In this document: positions 10,518 to 20,757 of the stretch, one piece after another
How the letters are laid out: the number at the start of each line of letters is the position of its first letter
Position numbering within the stretch: the stretch's first letter is position 1
Origin: Reticulitermes lucifugus
Taxonomy: Eukaryota; Arthropoda; Insecta; Blattodea; Rhinotermitidae
Direction of reading: 5' to 3'
Assembly (NCBI GenBank): GCA_026260175.1
Contig: JAKCWW010005626.1
Coordinates: 7,505-35,663 of the forward strand
DNA: 28,159 nucleotides
Position numbers and translations under genes: made by a program
The notes under the pieces: model-generated
What the model was told of the DNA's origin: nothing
The model's database searches: none
Seen by the model: only the letters and a program-made list of their open reading frames with translations

Positions 10518-10733
10518 ATGATATCAAAAGCAATATATGAGGACTGCAAGAGGAGAAAAAAGAATTTAAGTATAGCTTGGATCGATTACCAGAAAGCATT
10601 TGACAACGTTCCAAATAGCTGGGTAGAAAAGTCAATAGAATTTGTAGGAGTAAACAGTAAATTGTCAGATTTTGCAAATTATCAATGGAGAAATGGAACA
10701 CAACACTTCAGCCGGAAACAAAGAAGGAAGTAA
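10518..10733 (+). pseudogene. Reverse transcriptase, motif A segment
   Basis: The frame contains [17 protein letters not shown]. The Asp at residue 23 of this frame is the motif A catalytic aspartate that coordinates metal. A frame change separates it from the motif B/C segment, which resumes at 10754 after a stop at about 10731. Confidence 0.8.
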
Positions 10734-10753
10734 TGCAGTCACAACCCATTTAG

Positions 10754-11341
10754 ATGCGAAGAGGAATATTCCAGGGGGACTCCCTCTCACCATTACTGTT
10801 CTGTACAGCACTTATCCCATTAACACACGAGCTGAACAGAGCTGATTGTGTATATCAAGTACACAGAGCTGCAGGGAAAATAAGTCACTTACTGTATATG
10901 GATGACTTGAAACCGCTAAGTAGAAGTGAGGAAGATTTGGAGAGTGAAATAAAAACTGTGAAAGCAATTAGCAAAGACATTAATATGAATTTTGGATTAG
11001 AAAAATGGGCAAAAATTTGTTTAAAAAAAGGGAGGGTCCAGAGGAAAACATACACAAAAAGTACATTTGGGAAGGACATTAAAGAACTGGACCCAAGAAA
11101 AGCATATAAGTATTTAGGGATAGAAGAGAGCCATGACATAAAGCTTAAAAATGAGAAAGAAAAGTTGAAGAAGGAATACTTGAGGAGATCAAGATTAGTC
11201 TTGGGCACAGAATTAGGTGCAAAGAATAAAATACAAGCAATTGGAGCATTCAGAGTACAGTACTTAGATATAGTATTGAAGTTATTAATTGGCACCAAGA
11301 AGAACTATGAAAACTGGATAGGAAAACAAGAAAACTGCTAA
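10754..11341 (+). pseudogene. Reverse transcriptase, motifs B to E
   Basis: Residues 5-17 read GIFQGDSLSPLLF (motif B). Residues 46-51 read LLYMDD (motif C, the YxDD catalytic pair). FGLEKWAK follows as motif D. The later YKYLGIEESHDIK is the YLG-type thumb boundary seen in R2/R4-group elements. The catalytic residues are intact, so loss of function here comes from breaks elsewhere. Stops follow at 11341 and again around 11370-11440 before the next open segment. Confidence 0.85.
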
Positions 11342-11532
11342 CCATCCATGGACAGCATCACCCAAAGGCAGATATAGATCGCCTGTATGTTTTCAGAAAA
11401 CAAGGAGGAAGGGGGTTGATGCAGTTAGAATAAGTCTACATAACAGAAATTACAAAACTGATGGAATATGTAGACAGCACTGAAGATCCAGTAATACAAA
11501 TTGTTAGAACGCACCAAAACACCAACTAAGCA

Positions 11533-12377
11533 ATGGTACAGACAGCTAGAAGCCTCAAGAGAGAATTACAGAAAGGAACAAGACTAATAAAGGACAGCAT
11601 AGCAGAGAAGACAAAAGAAAGATGGTGGGGGAAAAGGATGCATGTACAATTTCTGCGTAACTTAGACGAAAAAGTGGTGGATAATGAACAGTCATATCAA
11701 TGGTTAAAATTTGGAAACATCAAGGGAGAAACAGAAAGTACAGTGGTGGCAGCACAAGACCAAGCACTTAGTGCAAACTATTTTAAAAATAAAATTTTGA
11801 AGGAAGAAGTTGACAGTAAATGCCGGTTATGTAAACAACACAAAGAAACTATTGACCACCTAACCTCAGGATGCCCCATTTTGGCGAAGAATGAATACTT
11901 AATGAGACACTATAAAGTTGGTGCACATTTGCATTATTCAACATATAAAGCACTAGGCATCGAAATGACAGATAAATGGTACACATACACACCCAAACCA
12001 GTATGTGAACATGAAGATGTGACAGTGTTACAGAATCAAGGGGTACATACAAACAGAGCAGTAAATAGGCCAGATATAATAATTAAAAAAAAACAAGCAT
12101 ACTGATAGATGTAGCAATACCAGCAGACAGAAATGTCACACAAAAGGAAGCAGAAAAGAAAATAAAATGCAAGAGTTTAGGTATAGAGATACAACGAATG
12201 TGGAACATGAAACGTATGATTATACCAGTAGTAACTGGAGCCACCAGAATAGTAAGAAAAGGTTTAAAGAGAAATTTAGAAGCCATACCAGGAAAACATT
12301 CAATAGATTCACTACAAAAGACAGCTATACTTCAAACATCACACATAATACGGAAAGTATTGCAGTCTGAAACTTGA
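11533..12377 (+). pseudogene. CCHC finger and restriction-like endonuclease
   Basis: Residues C97, C100, H109 and C114 of the first frame form the CCHC finger (CRLCKQHKETIDHLTSGC). RPD at residues 179-181 starts the endonuclease core. The frame then closes just after a run of nine A residues (12085-12093). The endonuclease continues in another frame from about 12093 with LIDVAIPADRNV and runs open to a TGA at 12375-12377. A one-base slip in the A run would explain the split. The endonuclease nicks target DNA to prime reverse transcription; in Dong-type elements the target is TAA-repeat DNA. Confidence 0.8.
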
Positions 12378-12445
12378 AACCTGAGCGGTGGGGAACACCA
12401 TTGGTTCAAGATAAGTACCAGAAGAAAAATCCCGTGACAAGAGAC

Positions 12446-12446
12446 A

Positions 12447-12477
<31 letters not shown>
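12446..12477. repeat. Right TAA flank of the non-LTR element
   Basis: About ten AAT units follow the short 3' UTR (12378-12445) of the retrotransposon. They may include the element's own 3' tail as well as target DNA. Confidence 0.9.
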
Positions 12478-13111
12478 TCGTCCCAATTTATACCCTTAGG
12501 ATGAGAAAGAAATTTCACACTTATATAAAAGATTTGCATATTTTAATCTTTTCTGTGGATCAGACACATAAAAATAAAAACTTCTGAACTGAATGGTAGC
12601 AAGATTCCCGAAATTAACCCGCTCTTAACTTCCTCATAAATGTAATAAATTTGAATTTTTAGTCTCAATAGGATATTGCAAAGTTAAATTTCCAGTTTCG
12701 GGGGGATTTACTGCAAAGCCCATATTATATTGTTCTTAATTTCCAATCTGTCAACTGCTGTCACAGTAAAACCATATGTAGTATCACTTCAGAAAAATAT
12801 ACCCAACATATGGTAGTCTGCCAACAAAACTCAAATCACTATATATTATAGTCTTCCATCATGTTAAAGAACATGCTCAGTGACTCAAGATTCAAGGGAC
12901 ATGCAGCAGTATGAGATGCAGAAAGTTCACGTTTCGTATTTCAAACGATTCATAATAATACACGGTGTAGACATGAATAGTCTGCTTTTCTTTGCAACAA
13001 TTTATCCTTTCACGCAAAACAAATACAGTACTTTCACCTTCCATATCATGCAACCACACACACGTGTAATATACAGCACAAATAGCCACTAAAACGTTAG
13101 TCACTTTTAAC
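12478..13111. other. No recognised gene
   Basis: AT-rich DNA with short overlapping frames on both strands around 12880-13122, none with supporting features. Confidence 0.4.
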
Positions 13112-13489
13112 CACAGGCACACCCAGAATTTTTCTTTGGACGGTGGGGGAGGCTGACCTTGAGGCTATACATAATTTATGTTTCATTTTAACAACTACAT
13201 TATGAAAATCATGTAAAAATCTCCGAGCTGACATCTAGTTAGATTACAGGGAAAATTAAAACTGAAAAATAAAAAAATCCACACATTCCTAAGTTTTTAA
13301 TATATTTTTCAATATTCCAATGTGTTAGTCATCAGCTGATTCCAGTGGCTGATTTAGGCTGAAACATAAGTCACATAAAACCTATCATATCATCGTGTCT
13401 ACAAAATCTGTGTTTTTTAATTTTTGCTTTGGGCGGAGGGTGGGGGGAGCTGCAGCCCGGCAGCCGGCCCCCCTGGGTGTGCCAATGCC
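13112..13489. mobile_element. Small MITE with GGCACACCCAG ends
   Basis: The perfect 11-bp inverted repeat GGCACACCCAG lies at 13116-13126 and, inverted, at 13473-13483. Next to each end is a G-rich/C-rich subterminal stretch. The flanks both carry TTTAAC (13106-13111 and 13490-13495), a plausible target duplication. The element is about 378 bp with no transposase. Ends of the form CA..GGC..ACCCAG followed by poly-G occur in insect DNA transposons, but the superfamily is not assigned. A GGCTGAAACATAAGTC block inside (13357-13372) may be another element fragment. Confidence 0.6.
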
Positions 13490-14460
13490 TTTAACAGTGC
13501 TGAACACATCAATGTACTTTTTCTGTGGGCACTTGACATATTACGTTCTGAGCTATATATATTTTGGCTCAAATATTTTTTGTACTTTCAGGGAATTATA
13601 CAGATTGAATAGAATGCACATTAGCCACGCTACAACAACCAGCAATTATATCAGTCTCACTATATATACTAACAGGAATCTAGAGATTTAGAACACAGAC
13701 AAACACTAATTCCTACCTTCTGGATTTTCTGTGTTTACTTATATGCCAGTCCCCTTAGTAGCTTCTAACAGAAATTCTGTTTTTTTTTTATGATATTTAG
13801 GCTTTTGCCCAGTGAATTAACACAAATTTAGAGCAGAACCTGGCATGTTCCACTCAGTTTCATTCCTTCCTGGTTTTACTGCATCATCCTAATGACAAAT
13901 TCTAAAGCAATGCTAATACAGTGACTCCTTCTTTCAACTCAGCTGGGTTCAATGAGAACTTTATTAACAAACAGACACAGGTACCAAATACGTGGATTAA
14001 ATGCATGCTTCAGAGGCTGCCACTCCCTCTTGTTTCTAGAATTACAAAAGCTAAAAGTATTGTTCAACATTCTGTGACCATAATATAATATGATGAACTC
14101 TCCACTTAAGATTTCTCTGGAAAGAACAGATCCTGCAACATTAAACTGAACAAAATTTCAACAAAGTAGCTTAATACCGAGAGTAATCACTTACATTAAA
14201 CTTAAATGACTGACCATTTTAAATCTCCTAGTTCTATGATCAAACCAGTGTAGAACACAGCTCTTTGCAGTTGTTATACCTGATGTTGGCTTCCTCTTGG
14301 ATGCCTTAACTGGAGGCTAACACACTTTCTAGATATATGGGCAAAGGGGGAGCAAGAGCAGTGTTACTGGTATGCTGACTAGGCTGTGGGTTAGAAGACT
14401 CACGAAATGTAGTTGTTAAATTCCCAACAGGGTCAAGAGAATTTTCCTGTCTGAAAACTG
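13490..14460. other. No gene; possibly eroded edge of the minisatellite
   Basis: There is no coding signal. Phrases resembling the array monomer occur at about 14137 (ACATTAAACTGAACAAAATT) and 14213 (GACCATTTTAAATCTCCT), suggesting that the tandem array once began further left and has decayed here. Confidence 0.4.
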
Positions 14461-17025
14461 ATTACAACACCCCACCATTAAGATAACAAACTAAACATTT
14501 TAATTATGTCCACACTCCAAAAACCTGGTTTGTCACTGCTTAAAACAGCCCAACACTGAGACACTAAACTGAACCATTTTAATCTTGTCAACAATCCAAG
14601 ACTCTGTACACAGCAGCCTTCCAGTCAGACACTAAACTGAACCACTTTAATCCTAACCAAACTCCCGCACCCAATTTCATTACTTTGATCATAGCAGCCT
14701 AAGACACTAACTTTCATTATGCCCACTCTTTGGCAGTCTGTTCATAACAGCACAATACTACAATACTTAAACTGCACTCTTTTATTCCTCTCTTAGTTCC
14801 CACACCTGATTCAAGTACTCTCTTTACAACAGCCCACCATTACAAGATTATAGTCAATCATTTTAACATCTTCACACTCCAGCAATGCATTTCATAACCC
14901 TGTTTACAACAGCCCACCACTATAAATCCACCATTTTAATCCTATCTACATGCCAAAACCAATTTCATTGCTCTGCTTAAAACAAGAAAACTAAGACATT
15001 AAACTAAACCATTTTAATCCATTCCATAATCCAGCATCCTGTGTACAGCAGCCCTCTTAGACACTATGCTGAACCACTTTAATCCTGTAATAACTCCCAC
15101 TCAATATCATTACTCTACTTACAACAGCCCAGCAAGAAGACATTACTAAGTGGAACATTTTCATACTGTCCACACTTCCTCACTGTTTACAACACCCCAC
15201 CAGTAAGACACAAATTCAACCCTTTTAGTTTTGTCCCCACACCAAATTTCATTACTGTATTACAGTAGCCAAACATCAATATACAAAACCAAACCACTTT
15301 AATCCTGTCCAAACTCCCACACTCTGTTTACAAGGCCCAACATTAGAAAACAAAACTCAACTACTTTATTCTTGTCCCCACTGGCAACACCCAATTTAAT
15401 TCCTCTGTTTACATGAGTCCACCACTAAGGTACCAAACTGAACCATTTCAATACCACCCTCACTTCATAAATCAATCCTTTACTCTGCTAATTAAAGCCC
15501 ACCACTCAGACACCAAACAATCATTTTACTTCTTTTCACAAACCCACATCACATCTCATTACTCTGTTTAAAACAGCCAACCACTAAGAGACCAAACTGA
15601 ACCATTTGATGCTGTGCACACTCCCATGCCACACTTCAGTAATCTGTATACAAAAGTCCAATATTAAGGTACCAAACTGAACCACTTCATACTGCCCCAC
15701 ACCACCATGCATTATTTCATTACACTATTTACAACGGCCCACCACAAAGATACCAAACTGAAACATTCTAATATTTTCCATGCCACCTCAACAGATACCA
15801 TTACTCTGCTTACACCACACCACCACTAAAACATTAAGCTGAACCACTGTCATCCTCTCAACACTCCCACACTCCATTCCATTATGGTTTACAACAGCCC
15901 ACAAGGAAGCCAATGAACTGAAAGGGTATATATTTTACACACACAAATACACATTCACATGTATGTGCACAAGCACATGCGCACAAACACACACACACAC
16001 AGATGCATGCATACATGCATGCATGCACGGACACACATGCATGGTCACACATATTCATTTACTCTGCTTACCAGAGCCCACAAATAACAAATTGAACTGA
16101 AACAGTTTAATTCTCTCCACACTCACACTGTACATTTCATGAATTTCTTTACAACAGGCCACAACTATAACATTAAAGTGTACCATTTTAATCCTCTCCA
16201 CATTCCCATGCTCTGTTTACAACAGCCCACAGTGAAGAAACTACACTGAATCATTATACTTCTGCTCAAACTACTACACCCAACTTCATTACACTCTTTA
16301 CAACAGCCCACCACTGAGATACTACACTCAACCATTTTAAACCTGCCAGCATTCTCACACTTGGTTTACCACAATCCAATATTAATATGCCAAAATCAAT
16401 CACTCTTATCCTGTCCATACTTCTACACTGACAAAGGCCACACAATATATACAAAAGCCCATGACCAAACCACCACAATCAAACACTTTCAACACTGTCA
16501 ACATTCCCACACTCCATTTCATTCCTTTGTCAACAATTGCCCAACATAAGGACATATACCTGAACTTCATTCTTTTCCATACTCCCAAAGCCCATTTCCT
16601 TACTGCACAACAGCCCACCACTGAGTCACTAAACTGAACCATTTTAATCCTGCTCACACCCCCACACTCTGTTTACAACAGGCCAATGCTGAGATGCTAA
16701 GCTGAACCACTGTAATACTATCCACACCTCTACACTCAATTTTATTAACAATATCCATCCACTAAGGCACCAAACTGAACCACATTAACCCTGTTCCCAT
16801 TCATACATGCCACTACAGTCCTCTGTTTACACCAGCTCTCTGCTAGGACTGAAGTGAATCATTTTCATTTTCCACACTCCCACACCTCCTATCACTAGTC
16901 TGTTTCTTACAGCCTACCACCAAGACACCAAACTGAAGCATTTGAATCCTTCTACACTTCTACACCTCCATTTCATGTCTCTTTACAACAGCCTACCACT
17001 AAGGCACTAAACTGAAAGTAAAATT
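14461..17025. repeat. Decayed minisatellite, about 33 monomers of 65-82 bp
   Basis: The same ordered words recur throughout: AAACTGAACCATTTTAAT, then CCACACTCCCACAC, then TTTCATTACTCTGTTTACAA, then CAGCCCACCACTAAGACAC. I counted about 33 recurrences. Spacing falls into two classes. Long units are about 76-82 bp. Short units are about 65-69 bp and lack most of the TTTCATTAC block, for example those starting near 14556, 14993, 15138, 15275, 16165, 16313 and 16621. Copies differ at many positions, so the array is old. It is interrupted near 15936-16034 by a CA/ATGC simple repeat. Open frames inside it, such as 16266-16657 minus, reflect only the repeated unit. Confidence 0.9.
15936..16034. repeat. 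CA / ATGC simple repeat inside the minisatellite
   Basis: ACACACAC and TGCATGCATGCA tracts replace the middle of one monomer. This purine-pyrimidine alternating DNA probably expanded by slippage after the array formed. Confidence 0.85.
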
Positions 17026-17299
17026 CTCCATCCATTTCTTCTCTGTATGATGCACATCACATATCCTACCCATCCCATCCTCACTGATGTAGTCACTTTA
17101 ATCAAATGTGGTGAGGAGTAAAAATAACAGCGCTCTTCCACATGTACAAAATTATAAACTGCAAATAAAAAGAACATCCTAATAAAGCGTTTATTAAGAA
17201 CTCTACAACTGAATGTACTTTAAAATGCAACTGAATTATTTGTGGCTCATTTCATGATGCTGTCAGAATCTCAGTCTTCAGCATTGATGATAGGATGAC
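17026..17299. other. No recognised gene
   Basis: This lies between the end of the minisatellite and the SINE. No feature is seen. Confidence 0.4.
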
Positions 17300-17490
17300 T
17301 GGTGGATGACAAACTGGGAAGGATTTGGAAGGAAACAGCTGTGGCCTAATCAAGGCACTATCCCAGAATTTATTTGGCTGGACTGATAAAAATCATGAAA
17401 ATCTCAGTCAGGATAGCCAGTGTCCTGGCAACAATTCAAACTGGGCACCTTCCAAATGAAAGTCAGACATGTTATCACTACACCAACCTA
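17300..17490 (-). mobile_element. tRNA-derived SINE, family B (orthopteroid type)
   Basis: On the minus strand the head reads GGTTGGTGTAGTGATAACAT (an A-box-like start). A B-box-like CAGTTTGAATTGTTGCCA follows. The body contains GGCTATCCTGACTGAGATTT, CCAGCCAAATAAATTCTGGG and TTTCCTTCCAAATCCTTCCC in that order. This matches, from memory, the layout of a SINE abundant in grasshoppers and related insects (TGGTGTAGTGGTTAGCAC head, CCATCCTGATTTAGGTTTTC body, CTTCCTTCCCCATCCTTCCC tail). This copy is diverged. It is the best single clue to the host lineage. Confidence 0.7.
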
Positions 17491-17775
17491 CTCTTTTAAT
17501 TCTTTCTGTGCACAATGGACAGCAAATAACATCTTTAAGGCTACTCTGAAAGACTTTCAAAAGTGACAGTTTGCAGTATGAGAACACCTTTCACAAATGG
17601 AGTTAACATTGTCATTATTTGCCTGCATCTATTTTTTATACATCCACTCTCGACTAAACATGGGAAAAAACACAGTTTCTTGGCTAGAGGTGTGACAGTA
17701 AGATTACACATCATTCAAAGAGGAATTTATGAAGGGTGTTCCTTATTGCCAGATTTGACAGTTCCACAGTGATGT
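17491..17775. other. No recognised gene
   Basis: A 69-codon frame at 17563-17772 has no supporting features. Confidence 0.35.
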
Positions 17776-18024
17776 TTATGAAGATTCAAATCTTCTGAGA
17801 TATGACAATGTGTCATCTGATAAAGTGAACGGCACTTTGAAGGAGCTCATCGTCTTGGACTCTTAGCTCCCGTTTCAATTGGTAGTTATCTATGTTTCAG
17901 AGTTGCCTGCCGTCTCAATGCTCAGGGTTAAACACCCTTTTACCCTGAAGATGGAGGCACTAAGCTCCTCCAAAAAGGTGGTTTCAACCAACATACCCTA
18001 GAAGACATGAATCTTCATGTTTCT
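17776..18024. mobile_element. Possible small inverted-repeat element with hammerhead-like hairpin
   Basis: ATGAAGATTCA near 17780 recurs inverted as TGAATCTTCAT near 18010, framing about 240 bp. Inside, on the plus strand, CTGAAGA (17945-17951) is followed by a hairpin GGAGG/CCTCC (17953-17957 with 17967-17971) and AAAAA where GAAAC would be expected. This resembles a decayed Penelope-type hammerhead end, but no GUH triplet or stem I is present. Confidence 0.3.
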
Positions 18025-18838
18025 TATTGTATAGGAAACAATGAAATAAATGAGGTAAACTAAATCAATTCAAAACTCTGTATTTTTAAGTAACCAACAA
18101 AGGCAGGTCAATATGAATTTGCTCAAACATTCATTTAAATGACCACTGTTACATACAGTGAAAATGTTGATAAAGACATTCCATCAAAAGGTTTAAAATG
18201 TCACCACCTTCAAGAATAACCAACTACTCACAGTAGTATGTAAAACTATGCATCACAGATGGAAATATGTAGTTCATGCGAAAAAAAACAACAACATACA
18301 CAACAACTGTTAAGAGACATGACGATTACAATCACTTACAGCTTTAACAAACAGTATGTTATTTTGGTATAAACATAAAAATAAGACATTTATTACTCTG
18401 AAATTGCCTTTCAAATGTGTACATCTAACTACAAGAAATTTAAAACGCAATTCAAACAAAGCTTTGGTTTTGGACACTGACACCATAAACTAAAACACAA
18501 CAACAGGTTCAAAATTAAAATGACATATGTAACAGGAGTGGTAAACTATGCATAGATGGGTGGCAAAGGCAGTGGGTGGGGTACGCAAAAATGTCTCATA
18601 GCAACTGCAGCAGAGAATGTTCATGTGTTAATGGATGTAAATTCCTAGCTTTCCACTTCAATGTTCGCTTCTGAATAAATCAGATGAAAATTTCATCTCA
18701 GTGCTTTGATATAAAGCTACCTTATGATTTATTTGATTCAGAACCTTGATTTCAATAGTTTGTGTCCTCCTCCTTGAAGAATTTGTTTACATTGGAGTTC
18801 ATACACACACTTTTACATTGTTTATTCCGCGCACTGTA
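18025..18838. other. No recognised gene
   Basis: AT-rich DNA with no coding, RNA or repeat-family signal recognised. Confidence 0.4.
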
Positions 18839-18906
18839 ATATGTAAGAAACTTATGTAACACCAACAAATGCACAATTCTATAATTTATGCACCCTATCT
18901 TTTATA

Positions 18907-18955
18907 CAGCTCCTACAAGTTTCAGCGTTATTATCTCGCCATCTTCAGGGAGCTG
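18907..18955 (-). ncRNA. Minimal type I hammerhead ribozyme motif
   Basis: Reading the minus strand from 18955: CAGCUCC forms the 5' side of stem I and CUGAAGA is the catalytic CUGANGA box. After an unpaired U, GGCG pairs with CGCU around a 9-nt loop (stem II). GAAAC with UU and GU makes a 2-bp stem III, and GUA is a permitted GUH cleavage triplet. GGAGCUG then pairs perfectly with the 5' side over 7 bp. Cleavage would fall after the A at 18914. The very short stem III is typical of ribozymes in Penelope-like elements and retrozymes. The extra U before stem II is a deviation. Self-cleavage would be expected in the transcript of the minus strand. Confidence 0.7.
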
Positions 18956-19224
18956 ACACCAAAATTTCTATAAACTTACAACAATAAAATAGGTCACAAT
19001 AAGCGTACATACGTTATGGTATCAATAGTGCAGAATATAACAGGTTTTGGTTAAAATGGTATACATAGATATAATATAATGTTAATGAAACAGTAATACA
19101 GTCTGTTTGTTAAAATGGTTAAAAATGATACATGTTTACATTGTAATTAACTCCTTGTGTACAAACATCTATTTTTCCCTAATCTGAATTGGATCCTGTC
19201 TCTGTATGGTGTGTATTGTATTGA

Positions 19225-19255
19225 GTGATGATAATGCCGAAACATGTAGGAGCTG
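19225..19255 (+). ncRNA. Mutated hammerhead partner in the inverted arm
   Basis: GUGAUGA (19225-19231) stands where CUGAUGA is expected. It is followed by only 7 nt before GAAAC (19239-19243), then AU, GUA and GGAGCUG (19249-19255). The 3' half of the core is preserved, but the essential C3 is lost, stem II is collapsed and no upstream strand pairs with GGAGCUG. It should be inactive. Confidence 0.55.
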
Positions 19256-19323
19256 TGTAAAAGATAGTACACATAAATTATGGAACAGTGCATTTGTTGA
19301 TGTTACACAAGTTTCTTACTTAT

Positions 19324-20755
19324 CATACATAGTTTACTCACAGTATTACCAATTCACTACACTGCACAATTGCAGCAACTTCCTGTTTCTCTTAATGATA
19401 CAGGCCAAATATTGTCTATTCATGAATTTCATAAATTCAAATTTGTCATTACAGAAGGCACCCGTGGGCTGCTTGGAAAGCCTATATGGAGCACACAGCA
19501 CATTATGGGAACCAATGATTAAAGTACAAACAGCAAAACACAGTAATAATAAGTGTAAACAGGACACAATGTGCACTGAATTACTGGGCATTCTATGGCC
19601 CCAAGAATCACAGTTAAGGGTAGTCTGGTACAACACCCCAGATCCTACCTTCCCACATATTCATAATAGCTCAACAAGGCTATGGAGGATTGAAGTATAC
19701 TATTCCTCATACCTGAACTACCCTTAGGATGAAGAGGATGATTGAGGTGAGGTGGTGACAAACCAGACAGGTAGTTAAGCCAGGAAATACATACATAGGA
19801 GTGCTGCATTTGTTACTTCATTTCAAATCACTGGTAGTAGTTTAGATGGAAGGAGAGAAATCAATACCTCCTAGGAGCGTTTTAGTTAAGTTAACCCTCC
19901 ATGGCACGGAAATATATATACACGTTGGTAGTAGTTTGAGGCAAAAAGTTTTTAAGCAACATCTACAACAAGTTAAATACATGTGACTTTGTGTAAGATC
20001 AACAACAGTGGAGGAGTCCCACAAAAAGCTGGATGAGGAGTTTGCTCTCTAGCTGCTGCCAATATGAAGTAGGAGGCATGGGATTTAGAGAGCGGAAATA
20101 TTTCTGTTCAACTGATCACAACTGTTCAGTATAATGAGGTCAATGAAATGCCAAACATCCTTAAGGTCCAGGATTTGTGATTCTTATTCTTGGAAAAGCT
20201 ACAATTCTTATACTTCAAAATAATGCTGCGTATCTGTTATAGGCCTATATATGCTAGGCATGTGACTAGAAATGCATATGGGTCTTCAAATAAAGTTCCA
20301 TTGTATCCATTTTCATGACGATGTGTTCAACAGTTGAGTTCTAATATGCATACACAGAGAATAACAGAGCAATTCTAATAAGCACTCTGCTGAAATTAAA
20401 GCATAACCAGTGTACTCAGAATTTAAAAATGGTGTTTACTTCTCACATGAACATGAACACTACAGATCTGTACTGTGTCACATGGATGATGTGGTTAGAA
20501 ACATATTAGAGCATCATCTTGGGAAAAGACGAAAACAGAAGTCATATAGAATATATGTTAAAGTGTCTTGAATTAGAACAATGGTTACTGAAAGGGGAAA
20601 ATAATCAGATGTGAGAATCAGTTACACAATCAGGAAGCCAGCAAACAATGGCAAGATTTACTGGAAATATAGGTAAATATTATACAATTGTGGTATTATA
20701 TAACTCAGCATTTATAGGGATACATTATCCTTCGATGCAGCTCAAAATTCAGGAC
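19324..20755. other. No recognised gene
   Basis: A 173-codon frame (19206-19727 plus) starts inside the repeat arm and has no domain. The remainder shows no exon, RNA or repeat family that I recognise. Confidence 0.4.
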
Positions 20756-20757
20756 TA

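Larger units (their letters stand above)
8602..12445 (+). mobile_element. Dong/R4-type non-LTR retrotransposon, inactivated
   Basis: This element of about 3.84 kb lies between two (TAA)n tracts. Its single ORF is broken by frameshifts and stops but still shows, in order, a basic N-terminal region, a reverse transcriptase with a YMDD active site, a CCHC zinc finger and a restriction-like endonuclease with RPD and a following LIDVA block. That domain order (RT, then CCHC, then C-terminal PD-D/ExK endonuclease, single ORF) defines the R2/R4/NeSL group. Location within TAA repeats is the known habit of Dong, an R4-clade element first described in silkworm. A G/C-richer leader of about 350 bp (8602-8950) precedes the ORF, so the copy may be close to full length. 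The exact clade needs a tree. Confidence 0.75.
18839..19323. mobile_element. Inverted pair of Penelope-like terminal fragments
   Basis: The arm at 18839-18935, read on the minus strand, and the arm at 19227-19323, read on the plus strand, align without gaps over 97 bp with about 15 differences (about 85% identity). They point outward from an unrelated centre of about 290 bp. Both contain GAAAC followed by GUA and GGAGCUG, and similarity starts within the hammerhead core region. Penelope-like retroelements commonly carry hammerhead ribozymes in their terminal repeats and are often found as rearranged inverted fragments. No Penelope reverse transcriptase is visible in the window, so the class is inferred from the ribozyme motif. 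Confidence 0.55.

Noticed and set aside
13349..13372. Hammerhead-like CTGATTT...GAAAC...GTC
   Set aside because: The CUGANGA box is broken at the two essential last positions, the segment before GAAAC is too short for stem II, and no stem I was seen.
16266..16657. Minus-strand frames with repeating GCC/VVGC-like peptides
   Set aside because: They are translations of the tandem monomer and differ in frame between units, so the array does not encode a repeat protein.
14461..17025. CRISPR-like reading of the repeat array
   Set aside because: Units are diverged throughout with no constant repeat and unique spacers, and the host is a eukaryote.
19206..19727. 173-codon plus-strand open frame
   Set aside because: It starts inside the Penelope-like repeat arm, has no domain, and an opposing frame overlaps it. 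It is most likely a chance frame.
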